Part shown: piece by piece, positions 34,187-46,028 of the stretch
Position numbering within the stretch: the stretch's first letter is position 1
Layout of the letters: each line of letters opens with the position of its first letter
Assembly (NCBI RefSeq): GCF_022376445.1
Contig: NW_025955008.1
Coordinates: 124,001-188,000 of the forward strand
Direction of reading: 5' to 3'
Length of the DNA stretch: 64,000 bases
Origin: Fomitopsis serialis
Taxonomy: Eukaryota > Basidiomycota > Agaricomycetes > Polyporales > Fomitopsidaceae
Notes under the pieces: model-generated
Seen by the model: the letters and a program-made list of their open reading frames with translations, nothing else
Database searches by the model: none
Told to the model about the DNA's origin: nothing
Made by a program: the position numbers and the translations under genes

Positions 34187-34654
34187 CCTCACCTCGGTGC
34201 CGCGTCTCCATACCAGTTCCTCCACCTCTCCAAATCCTCCTCCTCGTCCTTCGGCAGCGACAACACCGCCTTCGTCAGCTCGCTCTGCTTCTCCCGCATC
34301 CACTCCGCGAGCCTGCTCCCGCCGTCGGGAATGCCCTCGCTCGGGCAGTCCTGCCAGTGCGCGATCTTGCCGGCGTCGTCGAAGGTGATCGTCATGACGG
34401 TGTCGAATGAGCACGTCTTCGGGACGAGCTTCGGTGTGAACTCCTGGAGGACGTGGAAGGAGGAGGCTCGTGCGCGCGTCGGAGGCGGTGACCTGCGCGG
34501 ACTCCGTGGTGGAGGCGCGGACGAGCTCGGGGAGGCCGTAGAACTGCGCGGCGATCGACATCCGGCTGACGCTCTTTGCCACGCTGGTCGGCAGGCGGGC
34601 TACGTGAGAGGGGGCGGTGTGAGGAGAGCTGGGACAACGCACGGGTCTTCGTAG
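34187..34654 (-). pseudogene. NTF2/SnoaL-like pseudogene, copy A
   Basis: The minus strand reads YEDP at the left break, then SIAAQFYGLPELVRASTTES, a frameshift after DART, and KIAHWQDCPSEGIPDGGSR and EEEDLERWRNWYGD in another frame, ending at 34187. The N-terminal quarter is missing. Its place is taken at 34655 by sequence from the end of a mitochondrial carrier gene, which marks a duplication breakpoint. It corresponds to the intact gene at 43230-43850. Confidence 0.75.
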
Positions 34655-34747
34655 GGAGCTCTCCTCAGGCTCTCGCGCAAGCCACTAAATTCGGCGATTG
34701 CGTGGGCGTCATACGAGCCTGTCTTGATGTCCACGCGGACTGCGTAA
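34655..34747 (+). pseudogene. Detached C-terminal end of the mitochondrial carrier gene
   Basis: The frame reads GALLRLSRKPLNSAIAWASY, then EPVLM, with a stop at 34745-34747. It matches the last 30 codons of the intact carrier (exon ending at 54950), including the stop. The orientation is opposite to the source, as expected for the inverted duplication. No other part of the carrier is present here, so the fragment is not functional. Confidence 0.85.
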
Positions 34748-35467
34748 ACACAGGGGAGTTGGTACTCTGCGTGATACGAGTGTGATGATAGCATGACACC
34801 GATGTATGTGTCACACGTACACATCGTCGAAGAAATGTTCATCGTATTATGACCACTCTTATCGGCTTCATGATCTTGGACAGAGATTGACGGTGAGCCC
34901 TCGGGTACTTGCACCTCGTTTGTTCGTCATCGCTGCGAGTTGCGTTCTCAGTCAGTGCAGCAGCCAAGGTCTTACCAGTGAAGGACACTCTGAGCGAGGA
35001 AACATGAATCACTCAAATAAAGGTGGGAGTCTTCTGGCTCTCGGCGTTAGGCAGACGTCGGAGGACAGGGCATAACATATCGTAATAAAGTCCTTCGTGT
35101 GTGCCGTCTGACAGCATCATCCTGGGCGACGTCCTAACAACAATCTGACGCATGCCGATGGGCCGACATCGCCACGAGCCTCCGACATTGAGGAAACGCA
35201 GACAATCCCCCGTGTGCTGCAATTGGACGATGGTGAGAGTGCGCAGATGCGTTGTTATCGCGGCCGAGTGGTCTGACGAGTAATCAGCATACTTGAGCTT
35301 GAACGACTCTGGAGTCGTTGGCAGAGTGTTCATTTGAGTTGTTACAATGTTGACCCCCTCCACAGCAACTCGAAGGACATGTTGTTCATTGTACGGTACA
35401 TGCGGGCACCGGACCGTTCAATACAGCGAGTAATATATAGGGGCTGAACACGTCCATGATACTACAT
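34748..35467. other. Duplicated flank with an inserted F-box fragment
   Basis: The outer parts match the right block (54568-54949) in reverse complement. An extra piece of about 340 bp within 34950-35280 is absent there. The minus strand of that piece reads TGDCLRFLNVGG and MLCPVLRRLPNAES, which resembles the middle of F-box exon 1, so it is a small relic of that family. Confidence 0.55.
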
Positions 35468-36839
35468 TTACAGCCATGTACGTTCCGACCACACTGGCGA
35501 CCATACAACATCCTGAGCGCCATGTGAGTACGGACCGCAAACGAAGGATTTACCGAGTCTCGTATGTACGACAGACACGCGCATCTGCGCCTCGATGACA
35601 CGCTCGATGAGTGCCTTGAGGGGGCCGACTACAGACGGCATGTCCCGGTACGCAGCATGGAAGCTGAATGTGAATGTGACGGTTGCAAATGGATACCTCT
35701 CGTGCAAGGACAAGAGGGCATCCGTCATTTCTTTCCAGATGACAAACTTCCAATGGAAGCGGGAATAGAGGTCTTCAAATTGCAGCTTCACTTCCCGAAG
35801 GCCACTCGAATTGATCTGCGAGATAAATGCGGGGATAGATGGCCAGAAATTTGGGTGATATAGGGAGAAGCGAAACGTCAGAGTGAGGACAGTCAGCGAA
35901 CGGTGTCGAGAGATTTCGTTCTTCCTCAACCATCCTATACAACGACAGCATCATAAGTTGAGTTAGAATATGCAAGGCAGACTGGGTCATACCGTCGCGT
36001 TCAAAGTTAACCTCAAATTCCTCGAGCGTCTCCTCAGCTCTACGGAACAGCTTAGTCAACGCCGACTCATTTGAGTCACTCGAGTATCCCATCCCATCGG
36101 AACACTTCCACTGCAGTCTTCTAGGCCGCGGGTCGAAAGGAGGTTTCAACAAACCTTTCAATATTTGGTCAAGAGTAGCTGACGAGCTAGTCCACCTGTC
36201 CACAACCACCTCTTGGATGCGGATGCGGACGCTCTTGCAATGAGGGATGGTCGCGAAGGGGTCGCCTATTCCCAGACCAGCGGTAATCCCGGAAAGTTCC
36301 AAGAAAGCCAAAGAGGGAAATGCAGAGATGAACTGTAGGACCTCCGAGGGCGACCGGATGATTATGCTCCGCAGAAGCAATCTGCTCAAGCGGGGGAAGG
36401 GGAAGACGGAACGTATTGCGTGCACCAGGCTAACCCCGGAGTCATCCGGAATGAGAGATTCCGCGAGACTGCGCCAGTCAAAGCGTTCCATGACGAGGAC
36501 CTCAACGTTGGGGAGACGGCGCAGGATCTGGCACACCAAGTCTAAGCGCATTCCTTTCTTCCTGTCCTCCTGACAGAGTTGCATAGTCGGCAGCTTCAGT
36601 TCGCGAATAAGGGCGCCTACGCCTCCACCGCCGTGTGCCTCTGAGGTCGATTCCAGAGTGCTAAGAAAGCGCAAACAGTCCCTCGTGTTACGCAACTTGA
36701 CGACCCTGAAGATATGCAGTCGCGTCGTCGGGACCCAAGTAGAGCAAGTGAGACAGCATGCTCTGAGGGTCGGAGGATCATCGTAGAGGTGATCGAGGAT
36801 GTGTTCTTGGATCTCAATGGGCAGCTCCGGGCGAGGCAT
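35468..36839 (-). CDS. F-box-like protein, two exons
   Basis: Exon 1 runs 36839-35993, a 58-bp phase-1 intron (GTATGA...ATAG) 35992-35935, and exon 2 35934-35468, giving about 437 residues. The start is MPRPELPIEIQEHILDHLYD. The F-box-like motif is followed by a leucine-rich body (RRLPNVEVLVMERFDWRSLA, HAIRSVFPFPRLSRLLL, SAFPSLAFLELSGI) and, after the intron, WLRKNEISRHRSLTVLTLTF. Its duplicate at 53194-54567 carries two nonsense codons, so this is the working member of the pair. It is head-to-head with the broken copy at 37501. Confidence 0.85.
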
Positions 36840-37500
36840 GTCTCAGTGACTACAATATCTACAAATGACATGCCGATGAGCGGCGTGAGCTCCTGATGCC
36901 ATACACTTATTCAATGATTGGCGACTTACTGCGTTATGCAGCACCTCCTCGGTGGCCTTTGACCTTGATGCTTGACCGATATTTGGTGCGCCAGTTGGCA
37001 GCGACAGCCTACATACCGCGCGGTTAGATGCTCCGGCCCACCAAATGCTCAGGTCAAGATGTCATACTGACAGGAAAGGTTTCTGTACGCCAGAGGTATA
37101 AGCCAACACGTGTTTCTCGTGGGTGGACAGTGCTCGCCTCCTCAACGCATTTACCAACAAGTTCAAGACGCGTACGAGGTGATGGACTGCCAGTGGCAGT
37201 AGCGGCTGCATGGATGGGCAGTCGGGAATTGCCGGCCACGATGGACCCAAACGAGACGTATCCGAATTCTTACCACTACCGTCACTCGTACTGTAAAGGC
37301 TGTAATCGACCCGGGCCTTCAGCATTCTACACCGAGTCCGGCGAACAGAAAGCACGCACATACTGGACATCCGACACTTGCTTCGAAGACGACGTCAGGC
37401 TGCAGGCTTGTTATCAACTAGTAAGTATGCAATTCTCACCCTTGGTAGAACTTACCTGTTCAAGCATCAGCATCGTTCGAGGACATCGAAAGTCGCGACA
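36840..37500. promoter_or_regulatory. Shared upstream region of a divergent F-box pair (left copy)
   Basis: These 661 bp separate two F-box genes transcribed away from each other. The segment recurs in reverse complement at 52506-53193, with translated blocks such as SGEQKAR and GCNRPGPSAF/CNRPGPSAF recognisable in both. Both copies sit at the same place between the same two genes, so they probably hold the promoters of both. No specific factor site was identified. Confidence 0.5.
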
Positions 37501-38882
37501 TGCCAACCCCGGAACTGCCAATCGAAATCCAAGAACAAGTGCTGGACCACCTGCACGACGACCCTTCCGCACTGAAGACGTGTAGCCAGACTTGCTCCGC
37601 TTGGCTCCCACAGCGCGTCTGCACTTCTTCAGGACAGTCAAATTAAAGAAAGTACGACACTGTCTGCGCTTCCTCGCCGTGCTCGAGTCGACCTCAGACG
37701 CATCCGGCGCTACAAGCGTAGGCACGCTCGTCCGGGAATTGCACTTGCCGATGATGGGCTATCGGCGGGCGCGTACGGCAGACAGAAGGGGCAGCGCTAC
37801 GACTTGCTATGCCAGATTTTGCGTCGCGTCCCCAACACCGACACCTTGGTTGTACGTCGCTTTGGCTGGCAGGACTTTTTAGCACTAGCCAACCCGAAGG
37901 GCACCGATACCGATCTTCGCGGCGTCTTTACGTCCGTCTTTGCTTTCCCTCAGCTCAAGGCGTTGGTACTGCAGCGAACGTCCGGTTGTACTGCCAGGGA
38001 GGTTTTGCAGCTCATCTCTGCATTTCCTTCCTTGGCTACTTTGTGGATCTCTGATATCACCACCTCGATCCCCAACGACGTTCAACTGAATACCAGGGAA
38101 AGTACGGACATCCGCATATGTATTCAGGAACTGCGCTTGGGACGCTGGCAAGGCAGTCTCGTTTCATTGCAAGACATGTTGGGGGCACTGCTAGCAGCAC
38201 CCTACGAGCTGCAGCTCCGAAAGCTGCAGTGGATGCCTTCCCTGAGCCTGCGGCATGTGGAATTTGGTGGGCATGCGTTGAAGGAGATATTTCACAAATC
38301 TGCAAGAACTCTGGAGACGCTAGAGCTCGAAGTTGACAGGGCTGGCCAACGTAAGAATCCAGACTAGTCGCGTGTCTCGTTGGACTGAATAGGTCGCGCA
38401 GGCATAAAATGGCTGATGGACCAGGGCCTGTCTCACTACCGGTCTCTCAATAGCCTCATCCTCTCATTTGACCCCATGTATAGTCTCTGCACGAACCGCG
38501 GGTCGATCATCCCTTTTTCATCTCGAGCCTTGATTCGAGCAGCCTGCGGGCATTGAGGTTGCACCTCGATGACCTTGACGGGGACGACGATCGGGATGGT
38601 TTTACTTGGCAAGAGTTGCCCAAGGCCTTGATCTCGTTGCATCGGAGGTGCCCCGCCGTGACGCTTACACTGAGTTGGTGTGTCCCCGCTCATCGACAAA
38701 AGACGCTGCCAAACCTGGTCGCCGTCTACCGGAAAAGGTTACAGGATGCCTTGCATGCAGGGATGCGAATCGCTATCGTGTGCACAGAGCTCAAGCCTCA
38801 TCCTCGTTTACACGGAGGTTGGTCTGAAGCGGTTTGGGACAATCGATGGTGGCCAGCTCGCCCAGGAATCGCCTGGTTGTGA
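37501..38882 (+). pseudogene. F-box-like pseudogene with one-base deletions
   Basis: The block order equals that of the intact copies: MPTPELPIEIQEQVLDHLHD, PTARLHFFRTVKLKKVRH, LLCQILRRVPNTDTLVVRRF, intron near 38351-38402, then IKWLMDQGLSHYRSLNSL and a last exon ending at 38882. Three single-base losses break the frame: near 37610 (after GGCTCCCA), near 37774 (GTACGGCAGAC, one G short) and near 38515 (CATCCCTTTTTCATC, one base short). All lie in or beside homopolymers. Its duplicate at 51120-52505 is intact. Confidence 0.85.
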
Positions 38883-40224
38883 GGTGCCTGACAGAACTCA
38901 TTCTCTGCCGCTTGACCCTGCTTCTCCTTCGTCCGCCCTGCCAGCCTCGTCACGCCGATGGAAACCCCTTCCTCACCCACACGGTTCTGCGAGTGCACAC
39001 GCACTCGCGATCGGCGTCGTCGGCGTCCGTTATAATGGTGTCCAACACGACCGACAGTCTCTAGACTCGAGCTACGCCGTGAACCCCGGGATCTGGATGA
39101 CGTCCACGGAGGTCCTGTGGGCGCCGACGGTCGCGACCGCGGACGCACATAGTTTTGGGGAACGGAAGAGCTGGGAGAATTGCTTGCCAATAATTGCAGT
39201 CGTACCGTTCCTCAGCTACTCGGTACACTATATGCATGGACTCACGAATGTACATTCAATGCTCAAACGTTCATATCCCGTTTTCCCATTGCTCCAAAAT
39301 GGATCAAGTGAACGTAGGACGTCTCTGCCAGTCACGCTAAGCCTCCTCAAATTCAAGCCATAATCGTTCCGTAGAACAGGAATCGGAGACAGTACCCGCG
39401 CTTGACACGAACCCACCGTCCAGCTGATAGCACCACTCCGCATGCCGTCCACAGCTCAGCTTAACACACACACGGAGAACTTACGAGCTCGCAGAAGAAA
39501 GAGAGAAAGAGATACAATATACATCTATCTACTCAGACGACTATAACAGGCTGGCAGACTGGACAGTGCGCGGCGAGAACGAGACGAGGAGGCGATTACA
39601 GGACAGACGCGTCGATACTAGTTGGGGACAGGCTAGAAGACGGATGCGGGGACCTTGTACTGATACTAGCGGCAGCGAGCGAGCGCTGCGGCTGTGGGAC
39701 CGGGATCGCGTCCCGCTGAAGGGACGTCGTGAACGGGAACGGGGGTGGAGATGGGGCGGACGGCGTGCGGGCCGATGGACCTGCAACGAAACGTGCACCC
39801 GTCCAAGCTGGAAGTGCACACGGGGCGGGGCGCCTCGCGCCCCGTCGCGCGCACATGAATCGGGGGAAGCGGGACGCAGGCGGCGCATGCAATGCGTGGC
39901 CCGCGATAGATACGGTGAACGCGAACGGGTAATCGGGTGGAGAGGGGTGACGGAGACGGGGTCCGTGGATGGGGGTGCGGAGGGCGGGAGGAGGGGCGTG
40001 CGTCGGCGTCGGAACACTGCCAGTGGCCAGCGAGGTGATGCGAAATGGGGTGGCGGGAGACGGGGATGGGTATCGGGTGATCAGGAGCGGTCGGGGACGG
40101 TTCGACTCGGCGAACCGGTCATAAGTAATAAGTGGTCTTGGTGGGGTTTGATTACAATGTTTCTGATGCGGCAACAACAATTCACGACGGCTGTACTGGG
40201 ATCGAGTCGAGACGAACGGGCCGC
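38883..40224. other. Intergenic region with a truncated cassette spacer
   Basis: Up to about 39105 it resembles the spacer that follows the other F-box copies, but the NTF2-like gene is missing. From there to 40224 nothing is recognised. The long plus-strand frame at 39566-40753 is largely antisense to the SH3 gene. Confidence 0.5.
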
Positions 40225-41885
40225 TCAAGAGAAGTTGGACCACGAGACGACGTCCTGCCTCGCCGCGCCGGGCATGTCGAGCGTCACGGTGACGCCCAAG
40301 CTCGTCGTGCGTATCGGCCGCTCCGCCCGCAAGCCCTTAATCGGCTTGACGAACACCCACGCGGGCACCGCGCCGAGGTCGACGTCGCCCGGCGCGAACA
40401 CGCTGTCCCGCCCCACGATGCACCACCCGTCGTCGAACGTGTTCACGATCGTCACGCGCTCGCCGAGGTTCAGCACGAGCTCGTCGGGGAGCGTCGGGTG
40501 GAACAGCTGGCGGACCTTGCGCTTGTTGCCCTCGTCGAACGACGACATCGCCGACGCCGTGCTCTGCCGCTTCGCGCTCGACCGGCTCGAGTACGCCGAC
40601 GCGACGCTCAGGAACGACGCCGTCGACGTCGGCCGCAGCATCGAGCTGCGCGAGCTCCGGCTCGACTCCTTCGGCGACGGCGGCCCGCTGCTCAGCGACC
40701 CGTCCCGCGTGAACGGCGCGAACGGGCGCGGGAGCTTGCCCTCCGCGGCGTAGTAGTCCACTATCTCCTCCTTGGACGCGTTGTTCTTCAGCACGGCCCT
40801 TTCGGGCATGATCACGCTCTTCGTGAGCTGCGCGCGCGAGAAGCCGTTCCCCTTGGCTTGGGTCATCTGTGCAACGCTGGGGAAAGACGAGTTAGTGAAG
40901 GGCCGGGCTTTTTACGAGTGCGAGAGGAACTGGATTGCAGCATTTCCCGAGCCATGATGTTGACTGCCCTCGACCGGATCAAGGGGCGCACTCAAAATGA
41001 CTCGACAGAAAAGTCTGCGTAAGTGGGCCACATCAAGAGCACTATGTGTCATCACCAAGTCGCGGCGCGTCCAATCATCCTACGCATGATTTCGTACCAC
41101 AGCAAGCCAGATCGAAGAATAAGCGCCTGTAGCACGCTAGCACGCACACGCAGTCGTGGGGGGCGCATGAGACCGTATGCGCTATGCAGAAGTGCGCTGC
41201 GTGCAAGCAGCGCGCCTCTGGTCAACCGCTCAGGCACAACAGCCAACCAACGTCGCAGCGTGTCAGTAGTCGTGATTATCATGTCGAGCAACGAACAGCT
41301 TTCTGCTCGTCAGAGCGCTCGCGCGTCTGATACGGTGGGCCAGGCGCTACACTGAGTGGGACAGGCTGCGAGGAAGCGGACTCGAGAGTGCTGCCCCGGC
41401 GGGCATGTAGTGCTCTCGAGCGTGCTGCTTGGAGGGAGAGGAACGGGGAACGGAGCGCGCGAGGAGACTGATCGGCCACAGCGCGCTCCGGAACTCGGAA
41501 CTCGCGAAGCACGACGCGCCCGCGCCGTGCGGCGAACTGCGAGGCGACGTCGGGCGTGCGGTCGAGGAGCGAGCGGGCCAGAAAACAGTACCCCTTGCGA
41601 AAGCCGACGCACAGAAAGACATGTATGGAGGGGCGCTCACCTTCCGTCTGCCGCTCTCGACGGCGTAGTCTCGATGCGGACCGTAGGGAAGACAGAGATG
41701 CGGCTCTGCCATGCGTCGCGTTCCCGCTTCGCGGCGCGGCGTTTCCGCCAGAAGTAGACACCGACGGCGATGGCTGCGATGCCAGCTATGGCCGCGGCTA
41801 TGGCGATGCCGATGATGGGGACGACGTCCGAGCCGAGGCTGCTGTCGCCGTCGCTGCGACGGGTGAGGATGTCGCAAGCCGGCAT
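40225..41885 (-). CDS. Transmembrane-SH3 protein (Fus1-like architecture), second copy
   Basis: Exon 1 runs 41885-41641, a phase-2 intron 41640-40877, and exon 2 40876-40225, giving about 298 residues. The start is MPACDILTRRSDGDSSLGSD. A transmembrane helix (about 21-45, rich in Ile/Ala/Gly) is followed by WRKRRAAKRERD. A Ser-rich linker includes SVIMPER and leads to a C-terminal SH3 domain (about 200-260: PDELVLNLGERVTIVNTFDD, WCIVGRDS, AVPAWVFVKP). The intron has the same phase and position as in the copy at 26484 but is 764 bp, over ten times longer; an unseen middle exon is possible. Probably a membrane-tethered SH3 adaptor. Confidence 0.75.
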
Positions 41886-43229
41886 GGTGGGTGGAGCGAG
41901 AGAGCGTGCGGGTGCGGGTGCGAGCCAGAGGTGAGGTAGGCGGCTGATCGGGGGCTGTGGAATGAGCTCGTCTTGCGGAAGAGTCGTGTCTGGCCCTTGC
42001 TGCAGTACAACCGGCTGCGCAGGCGAATATTCAGAGAGGGAAGGTGATTTTTTGAGAGAGCGTGAGGGAAAGGAGTGTCGACGGATGCGCTGTCCAGCTG
42101 GAGGGCGATCCGGGCGTGTGCCGTCGTCAAAGGGGGCTGGCCGACGACGAGCGCAGCGGGGGGGCGTGCGGAGGGAGGGAGGAAGAGAGAGAGGCGGCTT
42201 GGGCCTTCGCAACGGATCCCGGAAGGGTTCGCTTCGCGGTGATGCGACCTGTATGCTTGTGGCCGTATCGGGACACCAGATCTGGGCCGATAGCCTGCTC
42301 CCGCGCCGTTGCGTCCGGCCTTTCCTCGGCGTCGCCGTCCTCCCGCGCACTCGTCTCTCGATGACACGGCCATGTGCACGAGTGTAGCGAACAGACCTGG
42401 TGCTCGTCGACAAGCCGTCCGCCTGCGCTGTCCCCTGCGTGAGCGCGTCGCGTCGCGTGCTCGGGTGCGGATGGGGCGTGTGGAGTCCCCCCGTTTCTGC
42501 GCGCATGACGTACGACAGCCTCTGCGTGCCTCCCTGTCCGGTACGCCCTCCTCGCCGACACGGCCTCTCACCCGCATCCCGCAATGCTATATCTGTTTTG
42601 TTCGCAAACCGACCACAGTGCGACCGCTAGCAATGTTGCCATCCAACTCAGCCATCGAAATCTTGCGGTGCACTGCTTGTGCGTACACAGGCTGATCCTC
42701 GTCGATGCATCATGCTGGGCCCCAGGTGGGCAAGCGGAGAACGCGCAACTGAAATCGAGAGATGTATCGCAACGACGAACTGGTTTCAGAACTTATGGTG
42801 CAACGCGGCTGGAGGTGAGTCCACCTGTCCGTCGCGGTTACACGAAGCTGTGTCAATGCAGAAAACACCTGGGCAGCTGGACGCTACAGCGCTAGCAGCC
42901 TGCTCAGCAGACATCGCTATACGTAGCAGCACCCGAAGTCTCGACATCCTCAACCCAAGTCCAGTATGCGCACACGACGCCTCTACGCTTCCCGTATGAC
43001 GTCCTGCGTCTTCTGAGGATTCGACTGTCAGTACCGTGCCATGATGCGTCTGACGCACTTTCCGAAAGAGATTGCAGTGACAGCGCTCGAACGTCGACGT
43101 CAGCGACGTGCGCTGGCCGCTGCCCGCGACAGCCAGCCTATAAGGCAATGGCCAGCGACGTCGACCCGCTCATACGCTCCCCCAGACCTCACAACAGCCA
43201 CACCAACATTTCCACCAGCAGTACCCACC
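41886..43229. other. Intergenic region
   Basis: Overlapping GC-rich open frames at 41900-42600 look like shadows of a proline-rich leader. From 42600 to 43229 nothing is recognised; the end is the upstream region of the NTF2-like gene. Confidence 0.45.
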
Positions 43230-43850
43230 ATGTCCGGGTCGACCCCGCCTAACCACATCATCATCAACGCGTCCGTCGCAGTCGCGCCAGGCGTCGCCAT
43301 CGACGAGCACCGGCGCACCCTCGTCGGCGTCGTGCTCGACCTCTTCCAGGGCAAGCCCAGCCTCCACAAGATGTCCTTCTTCGCCGAGGACGCCGTCTAC
43401 GAAGACCCGTACGTCCTCCCCCCTCCTCCCTCCGCCCCTCTCACGTCGCCCGCCGCCAGCGTCGCCAAGAGCGTCGGCCGGATCTCGATAGCAGCGCAGT
43501 TCTACGGCCTCCCCGAGCTCGTGCGCGCCTCCACCACGGAGTCCGCGCGGATCACCGCCTCCGACGCGCGCACGACCTCGTTCCACGTCCGCCAGGCGTT
43601 CACGCCGAAGCTCGTCCCGAAGACGATCGCGTTCGACACCGTCATGACGATCACCGTCGACGCCGCCGGCAAGATCGCGCACTGGCAGGACCGCCCAAGC
43701 GAGGGCATCCCCGCCGGCGGGAGCGGGCTCGCGGAGTGGATGCGGGAGACGCAGAGCGAGCTGACGAAGGCGGTGTTGACCCTTCCGAAGGACGAGGAGG
43801 AGGATTTGGAGAGGTGGAGGAGGTGGTATGGAGACGAGGTACCGAGGTGA
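43230..43850 (+). CDS. NTF2/SnoaL-like domain protein, intact copy B
   Basis: The ATG at 43230 stands in a good context (CCCACCATGTCC). The frame is open for 206 residues. A likely 51-bp intron (GTACGT...GCCAG, 43409-43459) is a multiple of three, so both spliced (189 aa) and unspliced forms stay in frame; the spliced form restores the conserved YEDPVAKSVGR junction. The small alpha/beta protein shows the SnoaL-like pattern: FAEDAVYEDP, RISIAAQFYGLPELV, DTVMTITVDAAGKIAHWQDR. The fold covers scaffolds, isomerases and hydrolases, so the function is open. Copies A and C are broken; this is the only intact one. Confidence 0.75.
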   Translation: MSGSTPPNHIIINASVAVAPGVAIDEHRRTLVGVVLDLFQGKPSLHKMSFFAEDAVYEDPYVLPPPPSAPLTSPAASVAKSVGRISIAAQFYGLPELVRASTTESARITASDARTTSFHVRQAFTPKLVPKTIAFDTVMTITVDAAGKIAHWQDRPSEGIPAGGSGLAEWMRETQSELTKAVLTLPKDEEEDLERWRRWYGDEVPR

Positions 43851-45023
43851 GGGGCGAGCAAGCGGACACGAGACCTGTATGATAGACGTCACACATCGCA
43901 CCGACAGCCAGGTATACCTGGGCGGACCGACTACAAAGTCGGCTTTGTTTGTGACATCCGAGTCCCTTTAGTGTCGCTGAGGGCAGAGCCCTACATATGT
44001 AGACACTACATGCGTATAATCCTTAGTGATGATGAAGTCTTCCGTCGTCGTTGTCGCGGATCTTTCTTTTGCCAATGCTTGCGAGGGCCGAGCGCTACGT
44101 CTACAAGACTAGCAGTAGAACTGTGTGTACGAGGTCGTGCAATCAGGTCCAGACTGGGCATGCACTTGTCGGGGCCGGAGCTAGACCGAGGGTATGTCAT
44201 GGAGAGTAATGGAGGGCGATGCTACGCGACAAACGAACAAGAGTATAGAGTAGGGTAGTAGGACCGAGACTGGGTAGGTAACTTCCGCACGCATGTCGTC
44301 GCGCAGCATAGCCTCCCACCGAACTGTCTGGTAGAGTGCCATAGTCCCAATCGTTACCATGATATTATCCGCGCGTCGTTCGCGGTCTTCCGTCCGCCCC
44401 ACTGTCCTGCTCGTCGCCGCCCTCTCCGTCGACTCCAGGTTGCTGTATGTTACCGCGAAGCGGCCCATAGCGGGGATGTACCGAAAGAGGAGCGGAATAA
44501 TGGTCCAAGTCGGCGTCGCAACGGAAGCGCTGTTCGGACGTATCGAGCCCCGCGCAAACGACCGTGGATCACATCGTACGACTCGGCGGGCGAGTGTATG
44601 CGGCCTGCGACCAAACGTGAACGATACCCCGATCTCGAGGTATTCCTGTGGCAAGCTCGACCTCTGGAGAACAGGCCCGGTGCAAGACAACGACGACGGT
44701 GGCACGGCGCTCCAGTCACCCAAGAGTTGATGCCTCTCGCGACGCCAATGGCCGTAGTGAACACCTTCATGGCAGGCACCACCGACAACGCCGGCCAGAG
44801 AGCGCGCGCACTAGCAGGACCGTCCGTGAGAGACTCCCGTCGGCGTGACGATGCTAGCGGAGGGGACGCAGAAGGAGAAGTAGTGCGAGCTGATGAGGGA
44901 GGCCTTGAGCCTACCAAAGGATTGGAGGAAAGGTTCGGATTGGGAGAGGTACCGAGGACGGGAAGCATGAACGGGAACTTGTCGAGCGGCAGAGCATGGG
45001 TACTGCATTGTCGGGCACGAGGC
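43851..45023. other. Spacer between NTF2-like and F-box genes (cassette copy B)
   Basis: Related to the spacers at 33578-34186 and 50581-51119, but about twice as long. Short open frames such as 44181-44723 are taken as relics. No gene recognised. Confidence 0.5.
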
Positions 45024-45990
45024 TCACAACCAGGTGAGTGCTGTACGAGCTGGCCACCATCCATAATCCACGGCGGCTTCATACCCGTTCCCATCGGAAG
45101 ACTCATCGAGCTTTATGCGGACGACAGCGATGCGCATCCCTGCACGCAGGACGTCCCGCAACGTTTTCCCATAGAAGGCTACCAGGTCTTGAAACTCGGT
45201 TTGCATACGAATGGGGCTACACCAGCTCAAAAGAAGCGTTACGGCAGGGCACCTCCCATGCAACGAGATCAAGGCCTTCGGTAATCTCTGCCAGTCAAAA
45301 GCATCCCCAGAGTCGATTTCATGGTGTGCATCGAAGTGTAGGTGCAATTCTCGCAGGCTGCTCGAATCAAGGCTCGAGATGAACAAAGGGACGATCGACC
45401 AGTCCCTTTGGGCCCAATTGCAATACAAGGAATTAAATGACAGGGTAAGGAACTTGAGGGACCGGTGATGAGACAGGCCCTGACCCATCAGCCATTCTAT
45501 GCCTGCATGACCTGTTCAGCTCAACGAGATATGCAATGTTCTGTCTGACCTCTTACGTTGGGCAGCGCAATCAACTTCAAGCTCTAGCGTCTCCAGAGTT
45601 CGTCCAGATCTGTCAAACATCTCGTGCAACGCTGGCTCACCAACTTGAAAGTCCGTAGGCCAGAGGCTGGGCATCCACTGCAGCTTTCGGAGCTGTAGCT
45701 TGTAGGGTGCTGCTAGCAACATCCCCATTGAAGCTTGCAATAAAAGGCGATCGTCTATCCATCGTCCTAAGCGCAGTTCCTGGATACATATGCGGATATC
45801 GGTACTTTGCGTGCTATCCAGGTGATTGTCGTTGGGGCTCGAAGTAGTGATCACTATCCTAGAGATACACAAGGCAGCCAATGAGGGAAATGCAGAGACG
45901 AGCTGCAAGACCGCCCTGACGGTACGGACCGCAAAATGCTGCAGGACCAACGTCTTGAGCCGAGGGAAAGCAAAGACGGACGTCAAGACC
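45024..45990 (-). pseudogene. F-box-like pseudogene, 5'-truncated (cassette copy B)
   Basis: Only the second half of exon 1 remains (VLTSVFAFPRLKTLVLQHF to LETLELEVDCAAQ), then the conserved phase-1 intron and an open last exon (MGQGLSHHRSLKFLTLSF to the stop at 45024). The start and the F-box motif are missing. The break lies near 45990, about 40 bp from the stop codon of the RING gene, so the break may come from a rearrangement next to that gene. It is closest to the copy at 32183 (AVRTVRAVLQLVSAFPSLA shared). Confidence 0.8.
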
Positions 45991-46028
45991 CAGTTGTACG
46001 GAGTCAAAGGACACGTCGGCACGGCGTC

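Noticed and set aside
39566..40753. 395-codon plus-strand open frame
   Set aside because: Its second half is antisense to the SH3 exon and the rest is Arg/Gly-rich low complexity typical of GC-rich shadows.
41379..41420. Hairpin in the long SH3 intron
   Set aside because: CTCGAGAG...CTCTCGAG pairs only over a short imperfect stem; not convincing as an element end.
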